DNA of 64,000 bases from Natrarchaeobaculum aegyptiacum (GTDB lineage Archaea; Halobacteriota; Halobacteria; Halobacteriales; Natrialbaceae). Positions within the stretch are counted from its first letter, which is position 1, and each line of letters starts with the position of its first letter. The notes beneath the pieces are model-generated. The model saw nothing but the letters and a program-made list of their open reading frames with translations. It ran no database searches and had not been told where the DNA came from. Below, in pieces: positions 18,784 to 27,833 of the stretch. Position numbers and translations under genes: made by a program. The stretch lies in the NCBI RefSeq assembly GCF_002156705.1, contig NZ_CP019893.1:2108001-2172000 (forward strand). Direction: 5' to 3'.

Positions 18784-19866
18784 TCAGTTCACCGCTTCCT
18801 GGTCGTCGTAGGCCGTCTCCCGGTCAGCGTCGAGGAGGAACGGCCCCTCCTCTGGGGTCAGCTTGGTGACGGTCGCAGCCCGCAGGATGTACGACGTGAG
18901 CACGGCGTACGGTGCGAGGGCGAGCGTGTACGCGAAGCTGATGAATACCGTCAGCGGCGTGTAGCCGACCAGCGAGACGTCGGGGAAGAGTCCGGTGTCG
19001 AGTGCGAGCAAGACGTAGGTGATGAAGACGATGATCGGCAACGAGACGGTCAACAGCGTCGTCGAGAGGTCAGAGAGCTCGAGTTTGTAGTACAGCGTCT
19101 TGAAGTACTCGCGACAGACCATCAGTTTGTGGAGGGTGTCGACGATGTCCTCGATCACGGTCCGCTCCTCGTCGGTCAACTGGTCGTCGTACTTGGTGAG
19201 GATTCGTCGCGACTGATAGAGTTGCCACGAGGAGTCGTAGTTCAATCCCGTCAGGAGTTCGTCCGTCGAGCCCTTCGGGACCCGCGAGAGGGTGGTCAGC
19301 ACCTCCTCGGTGTTCGACTGGATGTCGGCCTGCAGGCGGTCGACGTCCTCGCGGTAGTCGTCGCTGCTGGCGTCGCCTGCGCCCTCGAGTTCCTGCAGCT
19401 CGTTGGCCCGCTGTTTGATCGAGCGGAGGACGACGGCCGTGAACTGCCCGGGGCGGGCCGGGCTCACGTCGACGATGCCGTGGTCTTCGATCGCTGCCTG
19501 AAAGTCCATCGTCGTCTCGACGCGCTCTGACTGGTCGCCGAGGGAGGTCAGTTCCTGTGAGATGCCGACGGCGGCGATGGAGACGACGATCGAGACGAGC
19601 AGAATCGTCCCGGAGAGGAGGGTGTTGAACACCGTCTGGACCATCGTCGTCTCGCTCAGCAGTTCCTGGTACTCGATCGGCCAGACGCCACCGAGGACGA
19701 GCAACAGGGCGAAGACGGCCGCGAGCAGCGCCGTCGCCACTCGCTCGCGGTTGCCGTCGAAGAGGATCCACTGTTTCAGGCGGTTCTGACTCGAGCGATC
19801 GACCCGTCTTCCCGGCGTTCCAACCCAGTTCCGTGCGGCGTGAAGCAGTGACTCACCGTCGGCCAT
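18784..19866 (-). CDS. Four-helix membrane protein with cytosolic coiled region (paralogue A)
   Basis: 360 aa from ATG 19866. Two membrane helices near the N-terminus (RVATALLAAVFALLLVLGGV and a second ending in SIVVSIAAVGISQEL), a charged helical middle of about 150 residues, then two more helices and a conserved end (YILRAATVTK ... EEGPFLLDAD). Signature REYFKTLYYKLEL lies just before helix 3. Two further genes in this window (61299-62318 and 62411-63493) share all these features. I recognise no named family. The position between an M24-like gene and riboflavin synthase gives no function. Confidence 0.75.
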   Translation of the reverse strand: MADGESLLHAARNWVGTPGRRVDRSSQNRLKQWILFDGNRERVATALLAAVFALLLVLGGVWPIEYQELLSETTMVQTVFNTLLSGTILLVSIVVSIAAVGISQELTSLGDQSERVETTMDFQAAIEDHGIVDVSPARPGQFTAVVLRSIKQRANELQELEGAGDASSDDYREDVDRLQADIQSNTEEVLTTLSRVPKGSTDELLTGLNYDSSWQLYQSRRILTKYDDQLTDEERTVIEDIVDTLHKLMVCREYFKTLYYKLELSDLSTTLLTVSLPIIVFITYVLLALDTGLFPDVSLVGYTPLTVFISFAYTLALAPYAVLTSYILRAATVTKLTPEEGPFLLDADRETAYDDQEAVN

Positions 19867-19973
19867 CTGTGGTCCGACAGCGCCGACGTGCAAATAGTCT
19901 GTACCGGGAACTGCGTCCCTCGCCCAGCAGCCGACCCGGAACGGCTTTCCCTCGCCGCCGACCACCCTCGTGT

Positions 19974-20621
19974 ATGTTCACCGGAATCGTCGAGGAGACC
20001 GGCGAGATCGTCGCCCGCGAGCGGACCGACGAGGGGCTCAGGCTGCAGATCGGTGCCGACGAGGTGGCGACGGGCCTCGAGCATGGCCAGAGTATCAGCG
20101 TCAGCGGAGCCTGTCTCACCGTCGAACGCTTCGCCGAGGGGGAGTGGTTCGAGGTCTTCCTCGCCAGCGAGACCGTCGATCGAACTTATCTCGGGGACCT
20201 CGAGACCGGCGACGTCGTCAACTTAGAGCGGGCGATGCCTGCCGACGGTCGGTTCGACGGGCACGTGGTCCAGGGCCACGTCGACGCGGTGGCGACGGTT
20301 CGGGACGTCGAATCGGTGGGTGACGACTGGTACTTCGCGTTCGACCTCCCCGACGGCTACGACCGGTACGTCGTCGAGAAGGGCTCGATCACCCTCGATG
20401 GGATCAGCCTCACCGTCGCTACCCTTGAGAGCGGTGCGTCCTCGGCGCACCGAAATGGAGACGGTGAAACCGTCGACGAGGGAACCGTCACCGTCGCGAT
20501 CATCCCGACGACCTACGACCTGACGACGCTCTCGGAGAAAGAACCCGGCGATCCGGTCCACCTCGAGGTCGACGTGCTCGCGAAGTACGTCGAACGGCTG
20601 CTCGAGGCGCGGTTCGACTGA
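19974..20621 (+). CDS. ribE: Riboflavin synthase (bacterial trimeric type)
   Basis: 215 aa from ATG 19974. Converts two 6,7-dimethyl-8-ribityllumazine molecules into riboflavin and a pyrimidine. The start MFTGIVEETGEIV is the family hallmark. There are two lumazine-binding repeats, about 1-95 and 96-215. The first carries SISVSGACLTVE, and the second GHVVQGHVDAVATV followed by GSITLDGISLTVA. Length is normal. Many archaea use an unrelated archaeal-type enzyme; haloarchaea carry this bacterial form. The gene is divergent from the membrane protein upstream, with about 107 bases between the starts. Confidence 0.95.
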   Translation: MFTGIVEETGEIVARERTDEGLRLQIGADEVATGLEHGQSISVSGACLTVERFAEGEWFEVFLASETVDRTYLGDLETGDVVNLERAMPADGRFDGHVVQGHVDAVATVRDVESVGDDWYFAFDLPDGYDRYVVEKGSITLDGISLTVATLESGASSAHRNGDGETVDEGTVTVAIIPTTYDLTTLSEKEPGDPVHLEVDVLAKYVERLLEARFD

Positions 20622-20629
20622 GTTCGTCG

Positions 20630-21856
20630 TCATCCTGACGGCTCGCCGTCGGTGTCCTCCTCGATCGCCCCGTCTTCTTCCCTCTCGTCCCCGGATGCGT
20701 GGAGCGGCGGGTCGAACTCGAAGCCGCTCTCGCGATCCGATTCGCTCGCAGACTCGAGATCTTGACGGTCGTCCCCGTGGTCACGTCTGGAGTCGAGATT
20801 GGCCCGCTCGACGCGGCCGTCGTGGGTGGCCCGCTCGCTCGAGTCCGCTCGAGTTCGCGGGTCGAACTCGGTCTTCTCGGGGGTGAGGTCCCGGCGGCCG
20901 GCGTCCTCGCGAACGGTGCGATAGGTGCTGCGGTATCGCGAGACCTTCACGTAGAGGTAGCCACCGATGGCGAGGTTGTAACTGACCACGTAGCCGATGA
21001 ACGCGACCTCGACGCTGACGGGGTAGAGCGCGGCGACGAACGGCGGGACGAGACCGACGGTCGTGTTGTAGAGGGCGTGGGCGACTGCGGCGACCAGCAG
21101 GCCCTTGACGACCAGCGGGCCGGCGTACTGGGGGTTGAACTTCGCCAGACCGAGGTAGTAGCCCGCGATGGCCGAGTAGATCACGTGTCCGGGGCCGACG
21201 AGCGCCCGGACGCTCGCGATTCCGGTCGCGGCAGTAAACAGCCCGGCGTCGGCCTGGGCCACGGTGCCGGTGATGTAGATGGTGTTCTCGATGGCGGCGA
21301 ACCCGAGGCCGGCGACGGCCCCGTAGACGGCCCCGTCGAGCACCGAGTCGAACGTCGACGACCGGTAGGCGAACGCACGAACAGCGAGCAATTTCACGGT
21401 CTCTTCGACCGGACCGACGATCAGGAAGAAAAAGAGCACCCAGCCGATCAGCGGAATCGCCTGCAGATACGGTCTGGTGACGTCGTTGACGATCGCCGCG
21501 ATGGTCGCGAAGACGATGGCGAGCAGGAAGGTGACGACCAGCAACCCCAGCGGCTGGCGGGTCGTCACGTCGGTGTACCAGATAAAGGCTGCGAGCAGGG
21601 CCGCGGGAACGACAGAGAGCGCGAAGAAGCCGCCGATCCAGGGCTCCTCGAGTACGAGGACCGTCGGCTGGAGGAGCAAGACGAGCGTGATCGAGATGGT
21701 GACGACGAGGACGATCGCCTGCCAGCCGTAGGAGATCGCAGTGTAGATCGCGCAGGCGAGCCAGTCGACCAGCGACCGGGGCTCCCACGTCGAGACGTCG
21801 TAGAGGTCCCGATCCTCGTCGTCGGCGCGCTCGATCGGGTCTCGCCTGCGATCCAT
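20630..21856 (-). CDS. PrsW-family intramembrane metalloprotease
   Basis: 408 aa. About eight membrane helices fill residues 35-315. Conserved PrsW elements are present: GPVEETVKLLAVRAFAYR (putative metal Glu pair), GLGFAAIENTIYITG, GPGHVIYSAIAGYYLGLAKF and AVAHALYNTTVG. PrsW-type proteases cut membrane-bound proteins such as anti-sigma factors in Bacillus; the target here is unknown. After the last helix is a hydrophilic tail of about 100 residues rich in Arg, Asp and Glu, longer than the core needs. It is convergent with ribE, 8 bases between stops. Confidence 0.88.
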   Translation of the reverse strand: MDRRRDPIERADDEDRDLYDVSTWEPRSLVDWLACAIYTAISYGWQAIVLVVTISITLVLLLQPTVLVLEEPWIGGFFALSVVPAALLAAFIWYTDVTTRQPLGLLVVTFLLAIVFATIAAIVNDVTRPYLQAIPLIGWVLFFFLIVGPVEETVKLLAVRAFAYRSSTFDSVLDGAVYGAVAGLGFAAIENTIYITGTVAQADAGLFTAATGIASVRALVGPGHVIYSAIAGYYLGLAKFNPQYAGPLVVKGLLVAAVAHALYNTTVGLVPPFVAALYPVSVEVAFIGYVVSYNLAIGGYLYVKVSRYRSTYRTVREDAGRRDLTPEKTEFDPRTRADSSERATHDGRVERANLDSRRDHGDDRQDLESASESDRESGFEFDPPLHASGDEREEDGAIEEDTDGEPSG

Positions 21857-22018
21857 GCGGCGACTTACGGCGTCCGGTCCGGTAAGCGTTCGGCAGTCGG
21901 CGGCTCTTGTCCGTCTCTCTGAAGCCCACGCTCAGGCCACGCCGAATCGGCTCTGGGAATGATACGGACGATCGTGCACTCGGAATCCACAAAGGGGTGG
22001 GGGGCAAACTGGGGACCC

Positions 22019-23446
22019 ATGACCAGGGTGCGCGTGCGCGGCATCTACGCGACGGCGGTGACACAGTTGCTGACCGACGCCGGCCTCGAGGTCGTCCAGG
22101 CCTCGGACCCCATCCGCGATCGGTTCGACGAGTCGTTCCCGACGGCGTCGGCAGACGCCTCGGTCTGGACCACCCGCGATCGACAGGGACTCGAGGTGTC
22201 TGGAGAGTCCGATGCCGTCGAGGCCGTCGTGGCGGCACTCGCGGACCTCGCGATCGACACGTTCCGCTGGGACGGCGACGTGGCCCGCGACGAAATCTAC
22301 GACGCCGAGGTGCTCGAGGCCCGCGGCGGGAGCGGCGCTGTCGTCGACCTCGGAGCGGGCCACCGGGGCTATCTCAAATACGACGACGTCGACGGCTACG
22401 TGGACGACGGCAACCGCTACCGCGTGCAGGTGACGGAGCCGACGCCGCCGTGGGACGACGACCGCCCGCAGGTCTCCCCCTCGCTCGAGGTGGGCGGCGG
22501 CCTCTGTACGCTCTCGCAGGATCGCAGCGGCGTCTCGGCCGACCTCCGTGGCGGCGCTGCAGACGAACTCGTGGGGATGACCGACCTCCTCTCGGTCGAC
22601 GTTCCCGACGGGTGGGGCCTGCGCTGGCAACGCGGCGCCGACGGGGCCGACCTCGAGTCGATGACCGCGGCGCTCGAGACGGCCGTCGACCGCGCGGAGA
22701 CGCTCGAGGAGGCACTCGAAGACGAGCCCGAAGAACCGGGCGAGCCGGGCAAACTCGTGGCGACGGGACAGACCGTCTGGCTGTGGTTCGGCCGGGAGTC
22801 CCGGTTCGCTCTCGATTCGGCCCGCCGAACGGTCGAGACGACGATGGCGGGTCACCACCGCACGAAGACGGCCACCCGGGCGGCGAGCGCGGCCGTCGAC
22901 TTCGCCGAAGCGGTCTGTGAGACGCCCGCGACCGGCGACGATGCGTTCCCGTTCGGGGCAGTCACCCGCCAGTTCGGGCCGACCGAGGGCGATCGCCTCG
23001 AGATCGGCCACGGAAAGCCCGATGGAAGGCTCATCTCGCTCGGTTCGGGCGAGGTAACCGACCGGGACGCCGAGGGGTCGATCACCCTCGAGCGCTCGAT
23101 GAGCGCTGGCGGGAGCTACGACGCGCTGGGGGTTCCGAAAGAAGCGGGCGACGTGGCGGTCACGACGTTCCGCGAGGGCCGGTGGTGGTACCCGACGACG
23201 TACAGGGCCGACGACGGGACGGTGAAAGGCACCTACGTCAACGTCTGCACACCGCTCGAGGTCTTCCCCGACGGCGTCCGGTACGTCGACCTCTACGTGG
23301 ACGTGATCCGCCTCCCCGACGGGACCGTCGAGGTCGTCGACGCCGACGAACTCGAGGCGGCCGTTGCGGAGGGGCTGGTGAGCGAGGGTCTCGCGGAGAA
23401 AGCACGGACCGTGGCAGAGGCAGTCGAGCGCGCACTCTCGTCGTGA
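22019..23446 (+). CDS. fau-1: Probable ribonuclease FAU-1 (RNase E/G-like S1 domain, DUF402)
   Basis: 475 aa from ATG 22019. The N-terminus (VRVRGIYATAVTQLL) and the region YDAEVLEARGGSGAVVDLG match the S1-like RNA-binding part of archaeal FAU-1 proteins. The C-terminal half holds the DUF402 motif (FREGRWWYPTTYRADDG, then GTYVNVCTPLEVFP, and VRYVDLYVDVIRLPDG). FAU-1 from Pyrococcus binds AU-rich RNA and has RNase E/G-like activity in rRNA processing. Length is typical. The neighbouring NUDIX gene converges 4 bases away. Confidence 0.88.
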   Translation: MTRVRVRGIYATAVTQLLTDAGLEVVQASDPIRDRFDESFPTASADASVWTTRDRQGLEVSGESDAVEAVVAALADLAIDTFRWDGDVARDEIYDAEVLEARGGSGAVVDLGAGHRGYLKYDDVDGYVDDGNRYRVQVTEPTPPWDDDRPQVSPSLEVGGGLCTLSQDRSGVSADLRGGAADELVGMTDLLSVDVPDGWGLRWQRGADGADLESMTAALETAVDRAETLEEALEDEPEEPGEPGKLVATGQTVWLWFGRESRFALDSARRTVETTMAGHHRTKTATRAASAAVDFAEAVCETPATGDDAFPFGAVTRQFGPTEGDRLEIGHGKPDGRLISLGSGEVTDRDAEGSITLERSMSAGGSYDALGVPKEAGDVAVTTFREGRWWYPTTYRADDGTVKGTYVNVCTPLEVFPDGVRYVDLYVDVIRLPDGTVEVVDADELEAAVAEGLVSEGLAEKARTVAEAVERALSS

Positions 23447-23450
23447 GGGG

Positions 23451-23909
23451 TCAGTCGGAAACGCTGGCGACGTCGCCAACCGCGGGTGTCGACGGCAGCA
23501 AGCGGACGTAATCGTCGAGGTCCAGCGCGAACTCACCCACCGTGGCGGGGCGGACCCACCGCAGGTCGAACTCGGCACCGTGTTCGTCGCCGCCGTCGGT
23601 CACCGTGTGCGTCCAGCGATCGCGTGGCTCGTGGACCGTCGCGTGGAAGAAGTGGCGCACGTAGCGTTTCGGTGGCGAGCGTCGGCGCGTCCAGACGTCC
23701 GTCGTCAGGTGGGTCACGCCGTTGAGCGTCCCGAGACCGGTCTCTTCTGCGACCTCCCGGTAGAGCGCTTCCCGTGGAGATTCGCCGCCCTCGAGTGTTC
23801 CCTTCGGAATCTGGAGGCCGTCGTGGCCCGGCCCCTCGAAGACGAGCAGTTCGCCCGTCGCTCGCGTGACGTAGGCGCAGGCCTTCTGCACGTAGGTGGG
23901 TTCGGTCAT
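23451..23909 (-). CDS. NUDIX hydrolase
   Basis: 152 aa from ATG 23909. The Nudix box is complete: GTLEGGESPREALYREVAEE followed by TG, at about residues 38-60, which binds Mg2+ and the pyrophosphate. It hydrolyses a nucleoside-diphosphate-linked compound; the specificity is not readable. The start at MTEPTYVQKACAYVTR matches the usual beginning of the fold. Single gene, divergent from nothing close by. Confidence 0.88.
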   Translation of the reverse strand: MTEPTYVQKACAYVTRATGELLVFEGPGHDGLQIPKGTLEGGESPREALYREVAEETGLGTLNGVTHLTTDVWTRRRSPPKRYVRHFFHATVHEPRDRWTHTVTDGGDEHGAEFDLRWVRPATVGEFALDLDDYVRLLPSTPAVGDVASVSD

Positions 23910-24023
23910 GCTATTCTTCCACAATGGGTGGGCGGTTAAGTGTACGTACGGAGACCCTAGAAGGGATTAAGGGAATTTACCGCCTCGAGCGGCAGCTACC
24001 CGCGAAACCCGCGCGGGCGACGC

Positions 24024-25010
24024 TCAGTCGGAGGCGATCTCCGGTTCGTACTCGGCGACCGGTTCGCCGTCGATCTGGGTGAAGACCGTCGCGAGTGCGG
24101 GGCCGGAGACGTTGTGCCAGACGCTGAACAGTGCCGGGATGAGCGCGGCGACGGGGTCGAAGAACGCGATGGCGATCGCGACCGCGAGGCCGCTGTTCTG
24201 GAGTCCGACCTCGAACGCGCAGGCGCGGGCCCGATCTTCGGCCATGCCAGTCACCTTGCCGACGCCGTAGCCGGCACCGAGCCCGAGGCCGTTGTGGAGG
24301 ACGACCGCGAGGAAGACGACTGCGCTGGCGGCGAGGATCTCCTCGACGTTCAGGCCGACGACGGCCGCGACGATGGCGACGATGGCGACGACGCTGATCG
24401 CCGGGAAGATCGACAGGCCGGCTTTCGCTGCGGTCGGGGCGTACTTGTCGAGTACCAGCCGCAGGAGCAACCCGGCGACGACGGGGATCAGGACGATCAG
24501 GACGATCTCCTGGGCCATCTCGGCGAACGTGACGGTGATCTGCTCACCCGCGAGCAGGACGACCCACGCGGGCATCACGAGCGGCGCGGCGATCGTCGTC
24601 ACCGACGTGATCGTTACCGACAGCGCCACGTCGCCCCGCCCGAGGTAGGTCATCACGTTCGAGGCCGTCCCACCCGGTGCGGCACCGACGAGGATCAGCC
24701 CCAGTCCGACCTCCCACCGAAGTCCGAGCGCGACGACGAGCACGTACGCGAACGCCGGCATCAGGATCCACTGTGCGAGCGCGCCGATCGCGACGTCTCG
24801 AGGTCGCTCGAGGATCCGCCTGAAGTCTGCGGGCGTGAGCGTCAGCCCCATCCCGAGCATGACGAGGCCAAGCAGCGGGGCGATGTAGTCGCCGATCGGG
24901 ACGAACGTATCAGGAGTGAATAACGCGATAATCGAGACGAGAAGTACCCAGACGACGAAGTACTTGCTCGTCAGTTGACTAACTCGCTCGAGTAGTGCGA
25001 GACTGTTCAT
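24024..25010 (-). CDS. BASS-family Na+-coupled organic anion symporter
   Basis: 328 aa with nine to ten membrane helices. Family motifs: LGLVMLGMGLTLTPADF (about 45-61), GGTASNVMTYLGRGDVALSV (about 112-131), both with the helix-break pattern that forms the Na+ and substrate site, and FEVGLQNSGLAVAIA near residue 270. BASS proteins import bile acids, pantoate, pyruvate or other carboxylates; the substrate here cannot be assigned. A TATA-like TTTATA on the minus strand (about 25061-25067) lies about 50 bases before the start. Confidence 0.88.
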   Translation of the reverse strand: MNSLALLERVSQLTSKYFVVWVLLVSIIALFTPDTFVPIGDYIAPLLGLVMLGMGLTLTPADFRRILERPRDVAIGALAQWILMPAFAYVLVVALGLRWEVGLGLILVGAAPGGTASNVMTYLGRGDVALSVTITSVTTIAAPLVMPAWVVLLAGEQITVTFAEMAQEIVLIVLIPVVAGLLLRLVLDKYAPTAAKAGLSIFPAISVVAIVAIVAAVVGLNVEEILAASAVVFLAVVLHNGLGLGAGYGVGKVTGMAEDRARACAFEVGLQNSGLAVAIAIAFFDPVAALIPALFSVWHNVSGPALATVFTQIDGEPVAEYEPEIASD

Positions 25011-25323
25011 CTGTATATCACCTTATTGATACTCATGTTTGCCGATCAGTCAGTTCTTACGTATAAATCGTGCGACTCGGAGCTGCCATCGGTCTCGACC
25101 TCGCCTCCTGATGAGGTCAGAGACGGGCCGGAAGCGCCACCTGCTGGATGGACGACTGTCGGACTGACACACCGGTCGATAGTGACAACTGCAACGATTC
25201 ACACACTGATCGCCGATCCGTCTGGCGATCAGGTGTGCAGTGACTACTATAACTGTAACAGCGTACAGTTGTCTGCATTGAACGTATCGGAACGATAATA
25301 TTTCCCTGCTGAATAGTGGGCGT
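25011..25323. other. 313-base intergenic region with two hairpins
   Basis: No gene is visible. It holds the promoter of the BASS transporter (minus strand, about 25061-25067). A 9-bp hairpin, arms 25206-25214 and 25224-25232 (CTGATCGCC with GGCGATCAG), has a 9-base loop. A perfect 7-bp inverted repeat, AACTGTA (25251-25257) with TACAGTT (25264-25270), follows. An AT-rich GATAATATTT at about 25294-25303 lies about 25 bases before the ATG at 25324. The repeats may be operators for either gene. Confidence 0.5.
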
Positions 25324-26076
25324 ATGCCACTCGAGTCTTCCTTCGTCGGTCTCGTCTTCGGGGTGATCGGTCTCGCGGCCGCGGGCTACGGCGGGCTCCA
25401 GCTTCGAACCTGGCACCGAATCCGCTCGAGCGACCCGGTTTCGGTCAGAGACGCCGCCATCGAGTCCGGACCGGTCGAACTCGAGGGACGGGTTCGCGCG
25501 ATCGCAGAGCCACTCTCGTCGCCAGTGCAAAACCACGCGTGCGTCGCCTACGAGTACGAAGTCGAGGAGCGCCGCCGTCGGCGGTCGAACGCGAACTCGA
25601 ACGGGAGTCGCCGAACCTGGAAGACGATCGACTCCGGGAGCGACCGCCAGCGATTCGTTCTCGAGGACGACAGCGGGCGGGCCGTCGTCGACCCCTCGGG
25701 GGCCAGGCTGACGATGGCGAACGAACGGACGCATTCGATCGACAGCACGTCACAGCTTCCGCCGGGGCTGCAAACCGGCGTTTCGACGCCGCTTTCGATC
25801 GACATTGGCGGCCTCTCGATCGGCTCGCGGCCGACGCGGTACACCGAACGGCGACTCGACGTCGACGACACGGTGTACGTCTTCGGGCAGGCCGAGCCGA
25901 ACCCGCCAGAAACGGACGCGCTCGTGGCGGTCTCCGACGGACCGGACGCGCCACAGTTCCTGATTTCGGACGCCGACGAGTCGGCGACGATGCGGCGATT
26001 CCTGAAACTGGGCGTCGGTGCGATCGCACTCGGTTTCGTCTTTCTCGCCGTCGGTGGACTCGTGTTCGTCGCCTGA
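25324..26076 (+). CDS. GIDE-domain membrane protein
   Basis: 250 aa. One N-terminal helix (about 7-25), a central region (about 35-215), and a C-terminal helix (about 228-248). The central part has the pattern of GIDE-type domains (VRDAAIESGPVELEGRVRA, HACVAYEYEVEE, RFVLEDDSGRAVVDPSGA, DTVYVFGQAEP), the domain found beside RING in MUL1/GIDE. There is no RING finger here, so E3 ligase function is not implied. A basic patch (RRRRRSNANSN) lies near residue 82. Apparently leaderless from GATAATATTT. Function unknown. Confidence 0.72.
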   Translation: MPLESSFVGLVFGVIGLAAAGYGGLQLRTWHRIRSSDPVSVRDAAIESGPVELEGRVRAIAEPLSSPVQNHACVAYEYEVEERRRRRSNANSNGSRRTWKTIDSGSDRQRFVLEDDSGRAVVDPSGARLTMANERTHSIDSTSQLPPGLQTGVSTPLSIDIGGLSIGSRPTRYTERRLDVDDTVYVFGQAEPNPPETDALVAVSDGPDAPQFLISDADESATMRRFLKLGVGAIALGFVFLAVGGLVFVA

Positions 26077-26169
26077 CCGGGTTCTCCTGGACGTTTTTGG
26101 CTCGGCCGCCCGCTTCGGATCGTGACGCCTCACCGAACCGTTCATGGACCTCCCTCGTGTACTTCCACT

Positions 26170-26379
26170 ATGGGCGACTCCCACCGGTGGTCACCACAGC
26201 GGGTCCTCTTCGTCATCGTGCTCGCCGCCGCCGTAACGGTCCCCGTCGCCGCGACCCAGCTCGAGGTCAGTCCACACCGGGTCACGCCGGGGACGGTCGT
26301 CGCGGGGACTGCGCTTCTGGTCGGCTCACTCGCGTTGCCGGCGCTGCTGTTCTCTCGCTGGGCGGCTACGGTGGAGTGA
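26170..26379 (+). CDS. Small two-helix membrane protein
   Basis: 69 aa from ATG 26170. Two hydrophobic segments, VLFVIVLAAAVTVPVAAT and VVAGTALLVGSLALPALLF, are separated by a short loop with the N-terminus MGDSHRWSPQR outside the first helix. No motif recognised. It lies 93 bases after the GIDE-domain gene and may be co-transcribed with it. Real-gene status rests on the frame and membrane pattern only. Confidence 0.5.
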   Translation: MGDSHRWSPQRVLFVIVLAAAVTVPVAATQLEVSPHRVTPGTVVAGTALLVGSLALPALLFSRWAATVE

Positions 26380-26500
26380 CTGGTCTCTTTCGTGCCGGGT
26401 GCGAATCCGATCGACGGTCTGTCGTGCTGGCGGGCGGAGATCCGGCGACGTGGAACGGACAACCGAACCCCTATGAGTGGGGCCGGCCATACGACGGTAT

Positions 26501-27400
26501 ATGACCAAGCGGTACGTCTCGCTGCCCGACGAGGCGGAAGCGGGCATGCGGGAGTTCATCGACGAGGTCGACCGACGGCTCTCCGGCGACGAGGACACCT
26601 GTGCAGTCGTCGAAGACGTCCTGATCGACCTCTCGGGTGATCGAGAGGCCTACGAACGATGGCAGGCTGGAGAGTCCACCTCACCGGCCGAACGCGTTCG
26701 CCTCCAGAGTTACGATCCGTGCAACACGACTCTCGAGAGCGAGTACTACGCCGAGAAGGACGAGGAGAAATTCCGACGCTCGAAACACCTCCAGTGGCTC
26801 TGGCGACAGTTCGACAGCCTGCCCATCGCAGATAACGTCGAGTTCGCGCTGCGATTCCGGCGGATGCTCGCCGACCACCTCTTCGAGAAGTGTGGTGACG
26901 ACTGCCGCTTTTTCAAGGGGATCACGTTCACCTACGGCCACAACATCACCGTCGGCGACAACACTGTCATCCACGACGACGTCCATTTGGACGACCGCGG
27001 GAAACTGACCATCGGTGACCGCGTCTCCGTCTCCGACGGCGTCCACGTCTACAGCCACGACCACGACGTCGTCGACCAGACCGAAGTCCGAAACTACCAC
27101 ACGATCGTCGAAGACGACGTCCGACTCACCTACGACTCGATGATCCGTGCAGGTTGCAAGGTCGGCGAGAACGCCATCGTCGGGGCGCGGGCCATCGTCC
27201 AGCACGACGTTCCGGCCCACCACATCGCCGTCGGTGCGCCCGCACAGAGCGTCAAGATCAAGCCCGGCTGGGAAGACGCCGCCACCCCGCTCGAGGAAGC
27301 CGGCGTCACCCGTCAGGAGCAGCGCCAACTCGAGTACGACCTCCCCGAGGACCTCGAGGTCTTCGACGAGTTCGAACGCGACCTCCAGCCGCCGGAATAA
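26501..27400 (+). CDS. Left-handed beta-helix acyltransferase
   Basis: 299 aa from ATG 26501. The C-terminal half (about 140-265) is a hexapeptide-repeat fold with the pattern ITVGDNTVIHDDVHL, KLTIGDRVSVSDGVHVYSHD, then NAIVGARAIVQHDVPAHHIA and VGAPAQSVKIKPGW, as in maltose/galactoside O-acetyltransferases. The His in YSHDHD is the likely catalytic base. The N-terminal about 130 residues are helical and charged, longer than in simple acetyltransferases. It probably acetylates a sugar or a small molecule from acetyl-CoA; the acceptor is unknown. Confidence 0.85.
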   Translation: MTKRYVSLPDEAEAGMREFIDEVDRRLSGDEDTCAVVEDVLIDLSGDREAYERWQAGESTSPAERVRLQSYDPCNTTLESEYYAEKDEEKFRRSKHLQWLWRQFDSLPIADNVEFALRFRRMLADHLFEKCGDDCRFFKGITFTYGHNITVGDNTVIHDDVHLDDRGKLTIGDRVSVSDGVHVYSHDHDVVDQTEVRNYHTIVEDDVRLTYDSMIRAGCKVGENAIVGARAIVQHDVPAHHIAVGAPAQSVKIKPGWEDAATPLEEAGVTRQEQRQLEYDLPEDLEVFDEFERDLQPPE

Positions 27401-27473
27401 TTCTCCCTCGAGAGACTGTGTTCCCTGTCGATTCGGGGAATATCCAAGTGCATAGAGAACCTAGCACACGGTG

Positions 27474-27806
27474 ATGGAGCTCTGGGGGTGGCTCGTCGCG
27501 TACGTGGTCCTGTTTGCCCTGCTCCACCTGGTTCTCTACTACGTCTACGTTCGTCGGTCCGACGGCGACAGTTCCGCGACGCCGTCGCTGGCCGATCCGG
27601 ATCACAGCCACTCGCGAGGCTCACCCAGTCCTGATCGCTTCCCCCCGGCTGGCGACCGCGATGGCGACCTCGAGGGGTCAGAGGGGCCGGACGAGGACCA
27701 CCACGTCACCGGCGACTCCGTGACCTGCCCCCACTGCGGCGCGACTAATTCGGCCGACCCGACCTACACCTACTGCTGGCACTGCGTCTCGACGCTCCGG
27801 CAGTGA
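27474..27806 (+). CDS. Membrane-anchored zinc-ribbon protein
   Basis: 110 aa from ATG 27474 (a GTG directly before it, 27471, is an alternative). One N-terminal membrane helix (LVAYVVLFALLHLVLYYVYV), a disordered acidic/His linker, and a C-terminal zinc ribbon CPHCGATNSADPTYTYCWHC. Similar anchored zinc-ribbon proteins are common in haloarchaea (recalled as DUF7577). Function unknown. Confidence 0.75.
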   Translation: MELWGWLVAYVVLFALLHLVLYYVYVRRSDGDSSATPSLADPDHSHSRGSPSPDRFPPAGDRDGDLEGSEGPDEDHHVTGDSVTCPHCGATNSADPTYTYCWHCVSTLRQ

Positions 27807-27833
27807 CTGTGCGGGGACGGTGCCAGTTCGTGG

